From Bacteroidaceae bacterium (GTDB taxonomy: Bacteria; Bacteroidota; Bacteroidia; Bacteroidales; Bacteroidaceae): a stretch of 64,000 nt of DNA. The notes under the pieces are model-generated. The model had not been told where the DNA came from, ran no database searches, and saw only the letters and a list, made by a program, of their open reading frames with translations. Both the position numbers and the translations under genes were made by a program. Location of the stretch: positions 1 to 64,000 of the forward strand of contig JAKSJB010000001.1 in the NCBI GenBank assembly GCA_024398475.1, in the 5' to 3' direction. Positions 29,438 through 38,400 of the stretch are shown piece after piece; within the stretch, counting starts at the first letter, position 1; every line of letters starts with the position of its first letter.

Positions 29438-30457
29438 ATGTCTCTCCAGATAAATATAACAGAAAAGACGCTTCATTTCAGGAAACCTGCACGCACTTCC
29501 CGTGGTGAATACACCGAACACAGGATGGTGCTGGTAACCATTACAGATGAAAAGGGACGTGTGGGAACCGGTGAGTGCGCACCGTTGCCCGACCTCTCCT
29601 GCGATGCCCATGCCTACGATGATATGGGACGTGTGGCACGGCTCATAGAGGAGGCTGTGGGGAGTGAAGACTATACCGAGGTCCTGCGTCCATATCCAGC
29701 CATGCTCTTTGCATTGGAATCGGCAATGTACGAAATCAGTCAGTCACCTATCCTCTACGACACACCCTTTGCACGCGGTGAGAAGGGTATTCCAATCAAC
29801 GGATTGGTGTGGATGGCATCCTTTGATGAAATGCTCACTCAGGTTAAGGAAAAACTGAAGACCGGATTCCGGTGCGTGAAATTGAAGATAGGAGCCATTG
29901 GCTGGGATGAGGAAATCGAATTGATTCGGTTCGTCCGTTCACGTTTCGGAAAGGACATACTTCAACTGAGAGTAGATGCCAACGGAGCCTTTTCGCCCGA
30001 TGAGGCAATGGCAAGACTCAGTCAGTTGGCAGAGTACGGAATTCACAGCATCGAACAGCCGATACGTAAGGGGCAGTGGGACCAGATGGCAGAACTCTGT
30101 CGAAATACTCCTCTACCAATTGCTCTCGATGAAGAACTTATAGGAGTGAATTCACCTGAAGAGAAATGCCAGTTGCTTGATGCCATACATCCACAGTATC
30201 TAGTCATAAAACCCACCCTCCATGGAGGTATGAACGGTACGTTGGAGTGGGTGAACGAAGCACGGAAGCGTGGCATTGGTTCATGGCTTACAAGTGCCTT
30301 GGAAAGCAATATAGGACTGAAGAACGTGGCTCTGCTCTCGGCACGTATCTACGGAGCAGACAACACCTTCCCGCAGGGATTGGGCACAGGCCAGCTCTTC
30401 ACCGACAATATTGACGTAGGAACTGTACTCAGAGGAAGCGAAATATGGATGAACTGA
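29438..30457 (+). CDS. menC: o-Succinylbenzoate synthase
   Basis: An enolase-superfamily dehydratase that makes o-succinylbenzoate. Seen: the catalytic lysine segment CVKLKIGAIGWD (KxK), the metal ligands in LRVDANGAFSPDEA, IEQPI and ALDEELIG, and the second catalytic lysine in VIKPTLHGG. It starts 6 bases after menB, and its last 13 bases overlap menE. Confidence 0.94.
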   Translation: MSLQINITEKTLHFRKPARTSRGEYTEHRMVLVTITDEKGRVGTGECAPLPDLSCDAHAYDDMGRVARLIEEAVGSEDYTEVLRPYPAMLFALESAMYEISQSPILYDTPFARGEKGIPINGLVWMASFDEMLTQVKEKLKTGFRCVKLKIGAIGWDEEIELIRFVRSRFGKDILQLRVDANGAFSPDEAMARLSQLAEYGIHSIEQPIRKGQWDQMAELCRNTPLPIALDEELIGVNSPEEKCQLLDAIHPQYLVIKPTLHGGMNGTLEWVNEARKRGIGSWLTSALESNIGLKNVALLSARIYGADNTFPQGLGTGQLFTDNIDVGTVLRGSEIWMN

Positions 30458-31434
30458 TAAAGGTACATACAAGTGGCAGTACAGGACAGCCAAAGGAAAT
30501 GCTGGTAGAGAAGAGCCGCATGATGGCATCGGCACGTATGACGTGCGATTTTCTTGGACTACGTCCAGGTGACACAGCTCTCCTGTGCATGCCGCTCGAC
30601 TATATTGCCGGCAAGATGATGTTGGTACGCTGCGAGGAAAGAAACATGAAACTCATCAGGGTAACCCCCACCAACCATCCATTGGCAAATCTTGACAGCC
30701 ATATAGATTTTGCCGCTATGGTACCTTCACAGGTATATGAGTCGCTGAAAGTACCGACGGAACGCGAACGATTGTCACGTATAGGAAACCTTATCATCGG
30801 AGGTGGAGCCATATCTTCCGACATGGAACGGGAACTGAAGACATTCCCCAATGCCGTATGGAGTACCTACGGAATGACCGAAACCCTCTCACACATAGCC
30901 ATGCGACGACTTAGCGGCAGCACGGCATCGCAATTCTATACACCGTTGGACGGCGTGCAACTCAGTATCACAGATTCAGAAAAAGAACACCCAGAGAAGG
31001 GACGGCTTGTGATAGATGCACCTCATCTCTGTGCCCAACGACTCATAACCAACGACATAGCCGAACTCCATTACGAGAACGGCATCTGTCAATTCCGCAT
31101 CATCGGACGAACCGACAACGTAATCTGTTCGGGAGGAATAAAACTGCACATAGAAGAGATAGAGGAACAACTGCGTCCACACCTGACGGCTGATTTCTGT
31201 ATCACCAAACGTACAGATGCCAAGTTCGGAGAGGCAGTAGTGATGCTGGTGGAACGAGTCAATGAGTCAACGAGTGGGCGAGCAGGCGAGTTCCTATCTA
31301 ATATTATGGAAATATGCAGGAACATATTGCCACGCTATTCCGTACCCAAGCAGATTATTTCTGTAACTCAGATACCCCACACCCCCAACGGCAAGATTGA
31401 TCGTGCCACGGCAATGAAGGTTGCAGAAAACTGA
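30445..31434 (+). CDS. menE: o-Succinylbenzoate-CoA ligase, short N-terminus
   Basis: An AMP-forming acyl-CoA ligase acting between MenC and MenB. The protein begins almost at the P-loop (HTSGSTGQPKEM at residues 8-19). It then has PLDYIAGKMM, WSTYGMTETLSHIA and the C-terminal hinge and lysine region (GRTDNVICSGGIKLHIEEIE, TPNGKID). At 329 residues it lacks the N-terminal region found even in other Bacteroidales MenE proteins as I recall them. The reading frame upstream belongs to menC, so this start is the only practical one. A VNESTSGRAGE insertion near residue 272 is encoded by bases resembling the intergenic GAGTCAACGAGT repeat. The core motifs appear intact. Confidence 0.88.
   Translation: MDELIKVHTSGSTGQPKEMLVEKSRMMASARMTCDFLGLRPGDTALLCMPLDYIAGKMMLVRCEERNMKLIRVTPTNHPLANLDSHIDFAAMVPSQVYESLKVPTERERLSRIGNLIIGGGAISSDMERELKTFPNAVWSTYGMTETLSHIAMRRLSGSTASQFYTPLDGVQLSITDSEKEHPEKGRLVIDAPHLCAQRLITNDIAELHYENGICQFRIIGRTDNVICSGGIKLHIEEIEEQLRPHLTADFCITKRTDAKFGEAVVMLVERVNESTSGRAGEFLSNIMEICRNILPRYSVPKQIISVTQIPHTPNGKIDRATAMKVAEN
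31257..31290. repeat. GAGTCAACGAGT-type microrepeat inside menE
   Basis: GTCAATGAGTCAACGAGTGG followed by GCGAGCAGGCGAG matches the 9-mer intergenic word set and encodes VNESTSGRAGE in frame. The same VNEST word recurs in the NRPS linker. Confidence 0.65.
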
Positions 31435-31587
31435 AATTAATGAAAAATACGGCGAAAAACGCTACCATACATTCTATATATAATAAAAACCGCCCGACTG
31501 TCACAGCCTGGCGGAACCTATTTATTATCAACTAACCTAAAATGAAAAATCTTATTTTGTTTTTGGTGTATATCTTTTTCGGGGACA

Positions 31588-32010
31588 TCAGAACTTCATG
31601 ATGTTGTGTATGGCATTTATAAGTGCACTGCCGTTCATCTCTACGCCGTTGATGTTTACGTTGCCTCCAAAACGGGCATTGAAAAGGAGGAAGTTGAGTT
31701 CCTGCGGTGTGAGTTCATAGTTGCACTCATAGTAGTTTACCTTCTTTGTCTTTGGAATTACTGTAACTGTTCCTTCATCAAATGACTGTGACATGATGTC
31801 GCGGCCGAAGGCGTTGGTTACGTCTATGTTGAAATCTACGTCATCCTTTGATTCTTCGATTACGCTGAGTACGAACTTGTGGTTCTGTGGATTGAATCCG
31901 AAACCGATTTCTACTGTTTCGCTTACTGGTGCGAAATATGTTGCTGCACTCTGTGCGTTTGCTACTAATGTGAATACAAATGTTGCGATTGTAAGGATGA
32001 TAGTTTTCAT
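31588..32010 (-). CDS. Small secreted protein of unknown function
   Basis: A 140-residue protein with a clear signal peptide (MKTIILTIATFVFTLVANAQ, cleavage after NAQ). The mature part is beta-rich and acidic, with FNPQNHKFVLSVIEESKDDV, NIDVTNAFGRDIMSQSF and a C-terminal region on repression-like or chaperone-like helices that I do not recognise. It has its own consensus promoter at 32090-32120 and no operon partner. It may be periplasmic or exported. No function is proposed. Confidence 0.75.
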   Translation of the reverse strand: MKTIILTIATFVFTLVANAQSAATYFAPVSETVEIGFGFNPQNHKFVLSVIEESKDDVDFNIDVTNAFGRDIMSQSFDEGTVTVIPKTKKVNYYECNYELTPQELNFLLFNARFGGNVNINGVEMNGSALINAIHNIMKF

Positions 32011-32089
32011 AATTCTTTTGTTTTTTATTTGTTATTAATTTTTTATTCGTTTCAGGTCGCCGGGATTATGTTTTTTCCTTTTGACGTTG

Positions 32090-32120
32090 CAAAGGTACGG
32101 TGTTTATGGCTGATGGCAAA
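32090..32120 (-). promoter_or_regulatory. Consensus promoter of the small secreted protein gene
   Basis: On the minus strand TTTG (32117-32120), a 19-base spacer, then TACCTTTG (32090-32097) fits the Bacteroidetes consensus exactly. The leader would be about 75 nt. The rest of 32121-32214 shows no gene. Confidence 0.85.
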
Positions 32121-32214
32121 TGTATTATACCTAAAGTGTGGTGGGTGTTTATCTATTTGTGGTAGGGGATTTTCCCCACGACATACAGAAATTTCTTGCC
32201 TGAGATGTATAAAT

Positions 32215-32251
32215 AAGGGGTAAATGCTTGTACTGTAAGCATTTACCCCTT
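32215..32251 (-). terminator. Hairpin terminator downstream of the MATE gene
   Basis: A perfect 14-bp inverted repeat, AAGGGGTAAATGCT with AGCATTTACCCCTT, around a 9-base loop, about 55 bases after the MATE stop. The minus-strand tail is only moderately T-rich (ATTTATAC). Confidence 0.7.
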
Positions 32252-32306
32252 CTAGGGAATTTCCCCGAGTTTCTCCTTAATTCCCTTTAACTCCTTATCT
32301 CCTTAT

Positions 32307-33617
32307 CTACATTTTTCTATTATATATATAGTATGTGAGTGCAGAGAGAATTGTGGCTATGGTTTCACCGATCCAGAATGAATGCCATATTGAGATTGTG
32401 CCGAGTCTGACTATGATGAACATCACGACGGCTACGGTCATCGTGTGGAAGAAGGCGATGATGATGGCTGGCAGAGTTTGTTTCCTTACCAGACAGGTTG
32501 CCTCAAATATGTAGGCAAGTCCGAAACCAGGCATACATGGTGCGAAGAGTCGGAGTGCATAGACGGCTTTTGATTGAATGGAATTGTCTGCATCGAGGTT
32601 GAACATAGCAATAATCTGTTCTGGCCATATTTCTATTACTGCAAACATGATAATACTCATTGCTGCTATGATTATTGCCGAATGGCTTACCATTACCTTG
32701 AAACTCTTGCCGTCACCGGCTCCGAGTGATGCTCCTCCCACTCCCTGAAGCGCCTGACCGCATCCTCCGAGGAATAGGTTGACCACTAGCAGCATGTTGA
32801 GTGATACTGCCTGAATGGCGAGCCCGCTGACTCCTTCGACTTCGAGCAGCATGTTGTTGACGAAGAGTATGCGCAGGAACATGCTGAGTGTATCTACGAA
32901 GAGGGGAAGTCCCACGAAGAGTGCCATCATCTTGGCGATGTCCTGCATGTCTTTCCACCCGAAGGCGAGTTTGCAGTCTTGCTCACGGAAGTGCAGGAGT
33001 GTGATCCCGATTCCTACGACATATCCCAGTACGCTTGCCCATGCAGCACCTTCAATTCCCATGTTGAGGTATTTCATGAAGATGATGTCGAAGGTGAGGT
33101 TTACTACGTTGGACACGATTACGGCTACGGTGACGAGTTTAGGTGCGTTGTCGGTACGGACAAAGGCATTGAGTCCGAACATCGTGACCATGACTCCACT
33201 GGTACTGATCAGAATACGTCCATATTTTACAGACTCATCGTAGATACCGGGGTCGTTGCTTGTGATGTGGGCTATCTGTCCGATGAAACAGAGTCCGACA
33301 ATCAGCATGACTGCGGTGGTGACTGCATTCAGAAGCATGGAGAATGTGAAGTGTCCTCGTATCTTGGAATCATTCTTCTCGCCGAGGGCGTATGCCACGA
33401 GCATGGCACAGCCTGTGTTGAGCAGGACGGTGAGGGCAAATACCAGTTGATTGACTGGTTGGAGGGATGTGATTGCAGCCAGACGTACAGGACCGAGAAT
33501 CTGTCCTGCAATGATACTGTCCACAATCATTGAGAGGGTTGATGCCAGGTTGGCAAGGATTGCTGCTACAAGAAATGAATAGAATTTCTGCAGAATCGGG
33601 TTTGACTTTGTTACCAT
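32307..33617 (-). CDS. MATE-family efflux transporter
   Basis: A multidrug and toxin extrusion-type exporter of 436 residues with 12 predicted membrane segments in two halves. N-terminal signature region: DSIIAGQILGPVRLAAITSL and LLNTGCAMLVAYALG. Second-half counterpart: GLAIQAVSLNMLLVVNLFLG and QALQGVGGASLGAGDGKSF. It is the last gene of the STAS-NRPS-phosphatase unit, 13 bases after the phosphatase stop, so it may export the NRPS product; this is inference from position. It exports by cation antiport if it follows the family. Confidence 0.93.
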   Translation of the reverse strand: MVTKSNPILQKFYSFLVAAILANLASTLSMIVDSIIAGQILGPVRLAAITSLQPVNQLVFALTVLLNTGCAMLVAYALGEKNDSKIRGHFTFSMLLNAVTTAVMLIVGLCFIGQIAHITSNDPGIYDESVKYGRILISTSGVMVTMFGLNAFVRTDNAPKLVTVAVIVSNVVNLTFDIIFMKYLNMGIEGAAWASVLGYVVGIGITLLHFREQDCKLAFGWKDMQDIAKMMALFVGLPLFVDTLSMFLRILFVNNMLLEVEGVSGLAIQAVSLNMLLVVNLFLGGCGQALQGVGGASLGAGDGKSFKVMVSHSAIIIAAMSIIMFAVIEIWPEQIIAMFNLDADNSIQSKAVYALRLFAPCMPGFGLAYIFEATCLVRKQTLPAIIIAFFHTMTVAVVMFIIVRLGTISIWHSFWIGETIATILSALTYYIYNRKM

Positions 33618-33630
33618 ATATATTTGTTTG

Positions 33631-35430
33631 TTATTTCATTTTTACTGCAACCATACAGATATCGTCACTTTGTTCCACTCCTGCCGAGAAGTTGATGATG
33701 GTTTCATACATGCAGTCGAGTACTGTGTCGGCATCTTTGTTGCTGTTGTCGCTGATGACATTCAGCGTCTGCTGTTCTCCGAACAGGTGTTTTTCGGAAT
33801 TCTCGGCTTCGGTGACTCCGTCTGTATACAGGAACAGAAGGTCTTTTGACTGCATGGTGATGGAGTCCTTCACATAGTCTCCGTCTTCGAGTACTCCGAT
33901 AGGCAGGCTTTCACTTTCCGGCAGATATTCAGTCTTGATTGTCCCGTTTTCATTGGTGTGGGCAACAATAGGCGGATTATGTCCTGCATTGCAGAATTCG
34001 ATTACGCCGGTGTCGAGATTCAGTACTGCCACGAACATTGTGCAGAACATGCATTGTGGATTTTTCTGCATGATGCTGTTGTTGAGAGCAGAAATAATGG
34101 CTTCAGGACTTGCCTCATACTGCGTGATGTCGCGGAACATAGTGCGGATGATTGCCATGAACAGTGCTGCGGGTACTCCTTTGCCTGAAACGTCACCTAT
34201 ACATACGAAGAGTCTGTTTTCCCGGATGAAGAAATCATATAGGTCGCCTCCCACCATCTTGGCAGGTTTCAGTTGGCATGCCAGATGGACTCTGTCGGTA
34301 TTGGAGAGTTCGTCTGCTGATGGTAGTATTCCTGTCTGCAGACGTGATGCAATCAGAAGGTCGCGGTCAAGACTTGCACTTTCTTCGGCATATACCTTGA
34401 AGCGTATCATGTAGGGCTTTACGATGTAGTATATTCCAAACGGAAGTACGATGAGCAGCAGAATGATGATTCCGACATTTATCCATATCATCCTTGTTGT
34501 CAGTTCATTGGCTGAGTAGAAGATATCTTCTACAGGGAAACTGATGGCAACAGACCAGTTTGCTCGTTTCAGGGGGGCGAAATATGCATAGTAGTTCATG
34601 CTACTGCCTATCTGCATGAAACCTGTTTCGCTCGATTCCATGCGGCTGAGAATGCTTATGGCAGTCATATCGTTGTGTGACCTTGCCATACTGTCGGCAT
34701 TGAGCATAAGATATGTAGAATCAGGATGGCAGAAATAGTATCCTGACTTGTGCATCACCCTTACCTGTGCATTTTCATTGAATATTGCCTTCCTGATTTC
34801 CTCGTACACCCATTTGGTTTCTATCGTGGAACAGAGTACGGCAAATATATTTCCGTTCCTGTCGTACATCGGTACGGAGTATGCTACTCTGACATCATGT
34901 GGAGGAGATGACTGACGATAGGGAACACTCCAGAAACATTTGCCTTTGCTGCTTACCAACCAGTTTCCGTCTATATTTGTCTGGCTCAGGTATGAAAATC
35001 CAGTGGTTGTACTGTTTACCCTTTTTTCATCAGCCATGAAAGTCCGTATGATGGAAGGTGAATACTCATATCCTATCTGTGGATAATAGTTCGCTTTGAA
35101 CATTATTGTTGCCGCCGAGATATATGGGCAGTAATCCAGCAGTTTGTTCAGCAGTTCGTAACTGGAGTTTGGATCGTCAGTAATCAAATCTGAGTTTTTG
35201 GCTACTGCCTGTGTTGCCAGTTCCACCTTTTCCAGGCGTGCATCAAGTGCATTGACTGCAGACTGGAGCGATACATTTGCCATGTAGTGGGTATATTTGA
35301 CTGTAGAGTCGTATGCCCTATGAACAGTGAAGAGGTCATTGACGAAGAAACACAGAAACGCTGCCAATACTGTGAATATTGTCAGACTGAAAGTGAGTGA
35401 CCTGAGTTGTTTTGGTATACTGATTCTCAT
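33631..35430 (-). CDS. Membrane sensor PP2C/SpoIIE-type serine phosphatase (RsbU-like)
   Basis: A 599-residue protein. A membrane segment near residues 8-30 is followed by a periplasmic dCache-like sensor region to about 310 (NGNIFAVLCSTIETKWV is typical), a second membrane segment near 312-338, a helical linker (ASRLQTGILP), and a C-terminal PP2C/SpoIIE phosphatase. The phosphatase metal-binding motifs are GGDLYDFF, GDVSGKGVPAALFM, AGHNPPIV, TDGVTEA and EQSDDICMV. In partner-switching systems such enzymes dephosphorylate a STAS antagonist, and one is encoded two genes upstream. An RsbW-type kinase is not seen in the window. It starts 25 bases after the NRPS stop and ends 13 bases before the MATE start. 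Confidence 0.94.
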   Translation of the reverse strand: MRISIPKQLRSLTFSLTIFTVLAAFLCFFVNDLFTVHRAYDSTVKYTHYMANVSLQSAVNALDARLEKVELATQAVAKNSDLITDDPNSSYELLNKLLDYCPYISAATIMFKANYYPQIGYEYSPSIIRTFMADEKRVNSTTTGFSYLSQTNIDGNWLVSSKGKCFWSVPYRQSSPPHDVRVAYSVPMYDRNGNIFAVLCSTIETKWVYEEIRKAIFNENAQVRVMHKSGYYFCHPDSTYLMLNADSMARSHNDMTAISILSRMESSETGFMQIGSSMNYYAYFAPLKRANWSVAISFPVEDIFYSANELTTRMIWINVGIIILLLIVLPFGIYYIVKPYMIRFKVYAEESASLDRDLLIASRLQTGILPSADELSNTDRVHLACQLKPAKMVGGDLYDFFIRENRLFVCIGDVSGKGVPAALFMAIIRTMFRDITQYEASPEAIISALNNSIMQKNPQCMFCTMFVAVLNLDTGVIEFCNAGHNPPIVAHTNENGTIKTEYLPESESLPIGVLEDGDYVKDSITMQSKDLLFLYTDGVTEAENSEKHLFGEQQTLNVISDNSNKDADTVLDCMYETIINFSAGVEQSDDICMVAVKMK

Positions 35431-35455
35431 CGGCAGTGATTATGGAATATTAGTT

Positions 35456-38400
35456 CTATCGGCTGTAGTCTTCATCAAAGAATCCAAGTCCCTTGATGGC
35501 ATTGATGAATTGTTCGATATAGTCCCATGTGGTGAACGACCATTGGAATCCCATACGCATCAGCAGTTGTGTAGTGAAGAGGTAGTCACATCCGTTGAAT
35601 GCAACGAACTTACCGTCTGCAATACTCTGGTAGGCAAGCATGCTTTGGAGTATGGAAGCCTTTTCGGAATCTTCTGCTGCAAGATGCAGGGCATTCTGGA
35701 AAGTATCCTGTTCAGCAAGGTCTATCTTGATTCCCATTCGGTTCAGACAGTTGATTACATTGCCGAACGCCTGTCGATTGGCATTGACAGGATGGAACAC
35801 CATGTTCTTTTCCGGTGTTTCGCTGAGAAGTATTACTGCATGTGCCACTTCGTCAATAGGCGAGAATTCTATCGTGTCGGACATCATTTCGTACTGGATA
35901 CATCCTACAGCCTGATAGGCTCTCAGCCGTCCCATGAAGGCATTGCTTGAGAAGTTGACCTGGAATTCACCATCTTCACTTCGTGCAGAGAGGTTACCCA
36001 GTCGCATAATCTTAGCCTTCAGTCCTTGATTGCATACGGCTTCAAGTACAAAGCGTTCAGCAATAAACTTTGCATGCGTATATTGGTTTTTCAGAGTCTG
36101 TCCCCAATAGAGTTGGGTTTCGCTGAGATCATGTCCTGAAACAATAGGATGCTCGCTTTCGGTAGTTCCGGCAATACTGTAGGTAGATGTGTGGATAAGG
36201 GTGATTCCATTCTTCACACAGTAGTCAATACAATTTCTTGTACCGCCGATATTCACGTCTTCGATATCCGTTCCGGCAGAGAAGTGCTTTACGTTTGCTG
36301 CACAGTTGAAGAGGTGAGTGATACCGGACTTCGGCAGATTGTCAAATGCTTCGGCATCCGTTACGTCACCATCTATGATGAAGATGCGGTTGTCGAGCAG
36401 TTCATCGAAACTGTCGTTGAAGTAATAGAACAGCATTGTACGCAGGCGGCTGCGGGAGGTCTGGACTGCATTGGGACGAACAAGACAGTAGATATTTGGC
36501 TTGTTTCTATGATAGATCAGTTCCTTGATGACGTGCAGACCGAGATAACCGGTAGCACCGGTGACTACTGCACCCTTTATTTCCATTGGTGAACCATCGT
36601 GGAAACTCTTCAGGGTGTTGTCTGCAAGCAATCCATTGATGCCTGTATAGTCGTAGTCATAAAGTTCGATGTCAGAAGAATCCACAATTGCCTCACGGTC
36701 TTGCAGTCTCGTTGACTCGTTGACTTGCAGTCTCGTTGACTCGTTGACTTGTAGACTCGTTGACTCGTTGACTCGTAGACTTGTAGACTCGTTGACCAAT
36801 TCGGCAAGTTGCCGAGCCGTTGGATAGTCGAACACACTCTTGTAGTCAATTCGGTAGCCATTCTTTTCTGCTTCAATTACCACTCTGACTGCAACCAGTG
36901 ATGTTCCTCCGAGTTCAAAGAAATTGTCAGTAGGACCAACATCCTCAACATTAAGGATATTGGCAAATGTGTCGCAGAAGAACTGTTCCTCAGCATTTCT
37001 GCAACTTTCCGCGGAGTGTCCTCCTGCTTTTGGTTCGGGGAGTTCATTGACGGCAATTTCACCTGATGGCGTATATGTGAACTCATTGAGAATCACATAT
37101 AAGTCTGGTACCATATTAGGACTCAGATGTTCAGCCAGCATTGCCTTGATGTTCTCAATGTCTGGTTTAGGATTGTTGTCCGATGAGATGTATGCCACCA
37201 GTCTGTCCATTCCATTGACTTTCCTGATGACTGCAACACACTGCCTTACGCCTTGCAGACGTGACAGTTCGTCCTGAATCCTACCGAGTTCGATGCGTGA
37301 ACCATTGAGGATTACCTGGCAGACTGTAGGTCCGAGGATTACCGCCTTACCCTCTTCCGTCAGATAAGCATATTTACCTGAAGGAGTACAGTCTTCTCCG
37401 TTCCTTTCTTTGGCAAGTTCTCCGACAACACCTATAGGTAGTTCGTTGAGATCTCTGTCAAGAATTCTGTATGAAGAATCAGTATTTGCAACATTGTTCT
37501 GGATAGTATTGAGTTCTTCTTTCTGCCTTTCGGAAACTATAGACAGTTTACGTACCGACAGTTCAGGATTCTGGGTAATATGATAAGCCGCAGCGATAAC
37601 GCTGTCTGCAAAACGTCTCATCGTATCTTCCCTGTACAATGCCTTGTCAAACATCATGACGACACTAGGTTTGCCCTCTGCATATTCGATACTGACCGTA
37701 GCAGGGAATTTCGGTACCTTGGTTTCCAACCCCTCAAGGATAATCTCTTCGTTGCCTACATAATATCCATCCATCAGTCCCAACTGATAGACATAATTGA
37801 ACTTAGGCTGGAAATTGTAGTTTGCAGCAATCATGGAGAATGGGAAATTCTCGTATTTCATGGCATCGGAAAAGGCTTGAGCCGAAGCCGCAACGAATTC
37901 CCTGATGCTTTGGTTGCCTATACGTGTATGCAATGCCAGTGTATTGACGAACATTCCTACCGTACCTGCAATGTCCAGGTTCTGACGTCCGCCGCTTATT
38001 CCGCAGATATATACGTCGTCTGTATCTGCATAACGTCCGAGAACATAACTGATAGCGGCAAACCAGAACTGTGCCTGAGTGAAACCGTTCTGCTTGCAGA
38101 AATCATCAATATCAGTCTGAATATTTTCGAAAGTCTGATGCACCATTCTCTCTTCACCGATATTTTCCGCATAGAAGTCTGTAGGAATCATAGGTGGAGT
38201 CTCATATTCCTTCATGGATTCATCGAAGAATTCCACGTTTTTGAGAAACTCAGCACTGTTGGCGAATCTATCCTGTGCTTCAGCAAAGTTGAAGTATGAG
38301 TATGTCTCGTTTTCTATATCCTTTCCGTTCAGCAAGTCCGCAATCTGTTGGTAGATTACAGCCATACTTCCTCCGTCTGATACAAGATGGTGGGTGTCGA

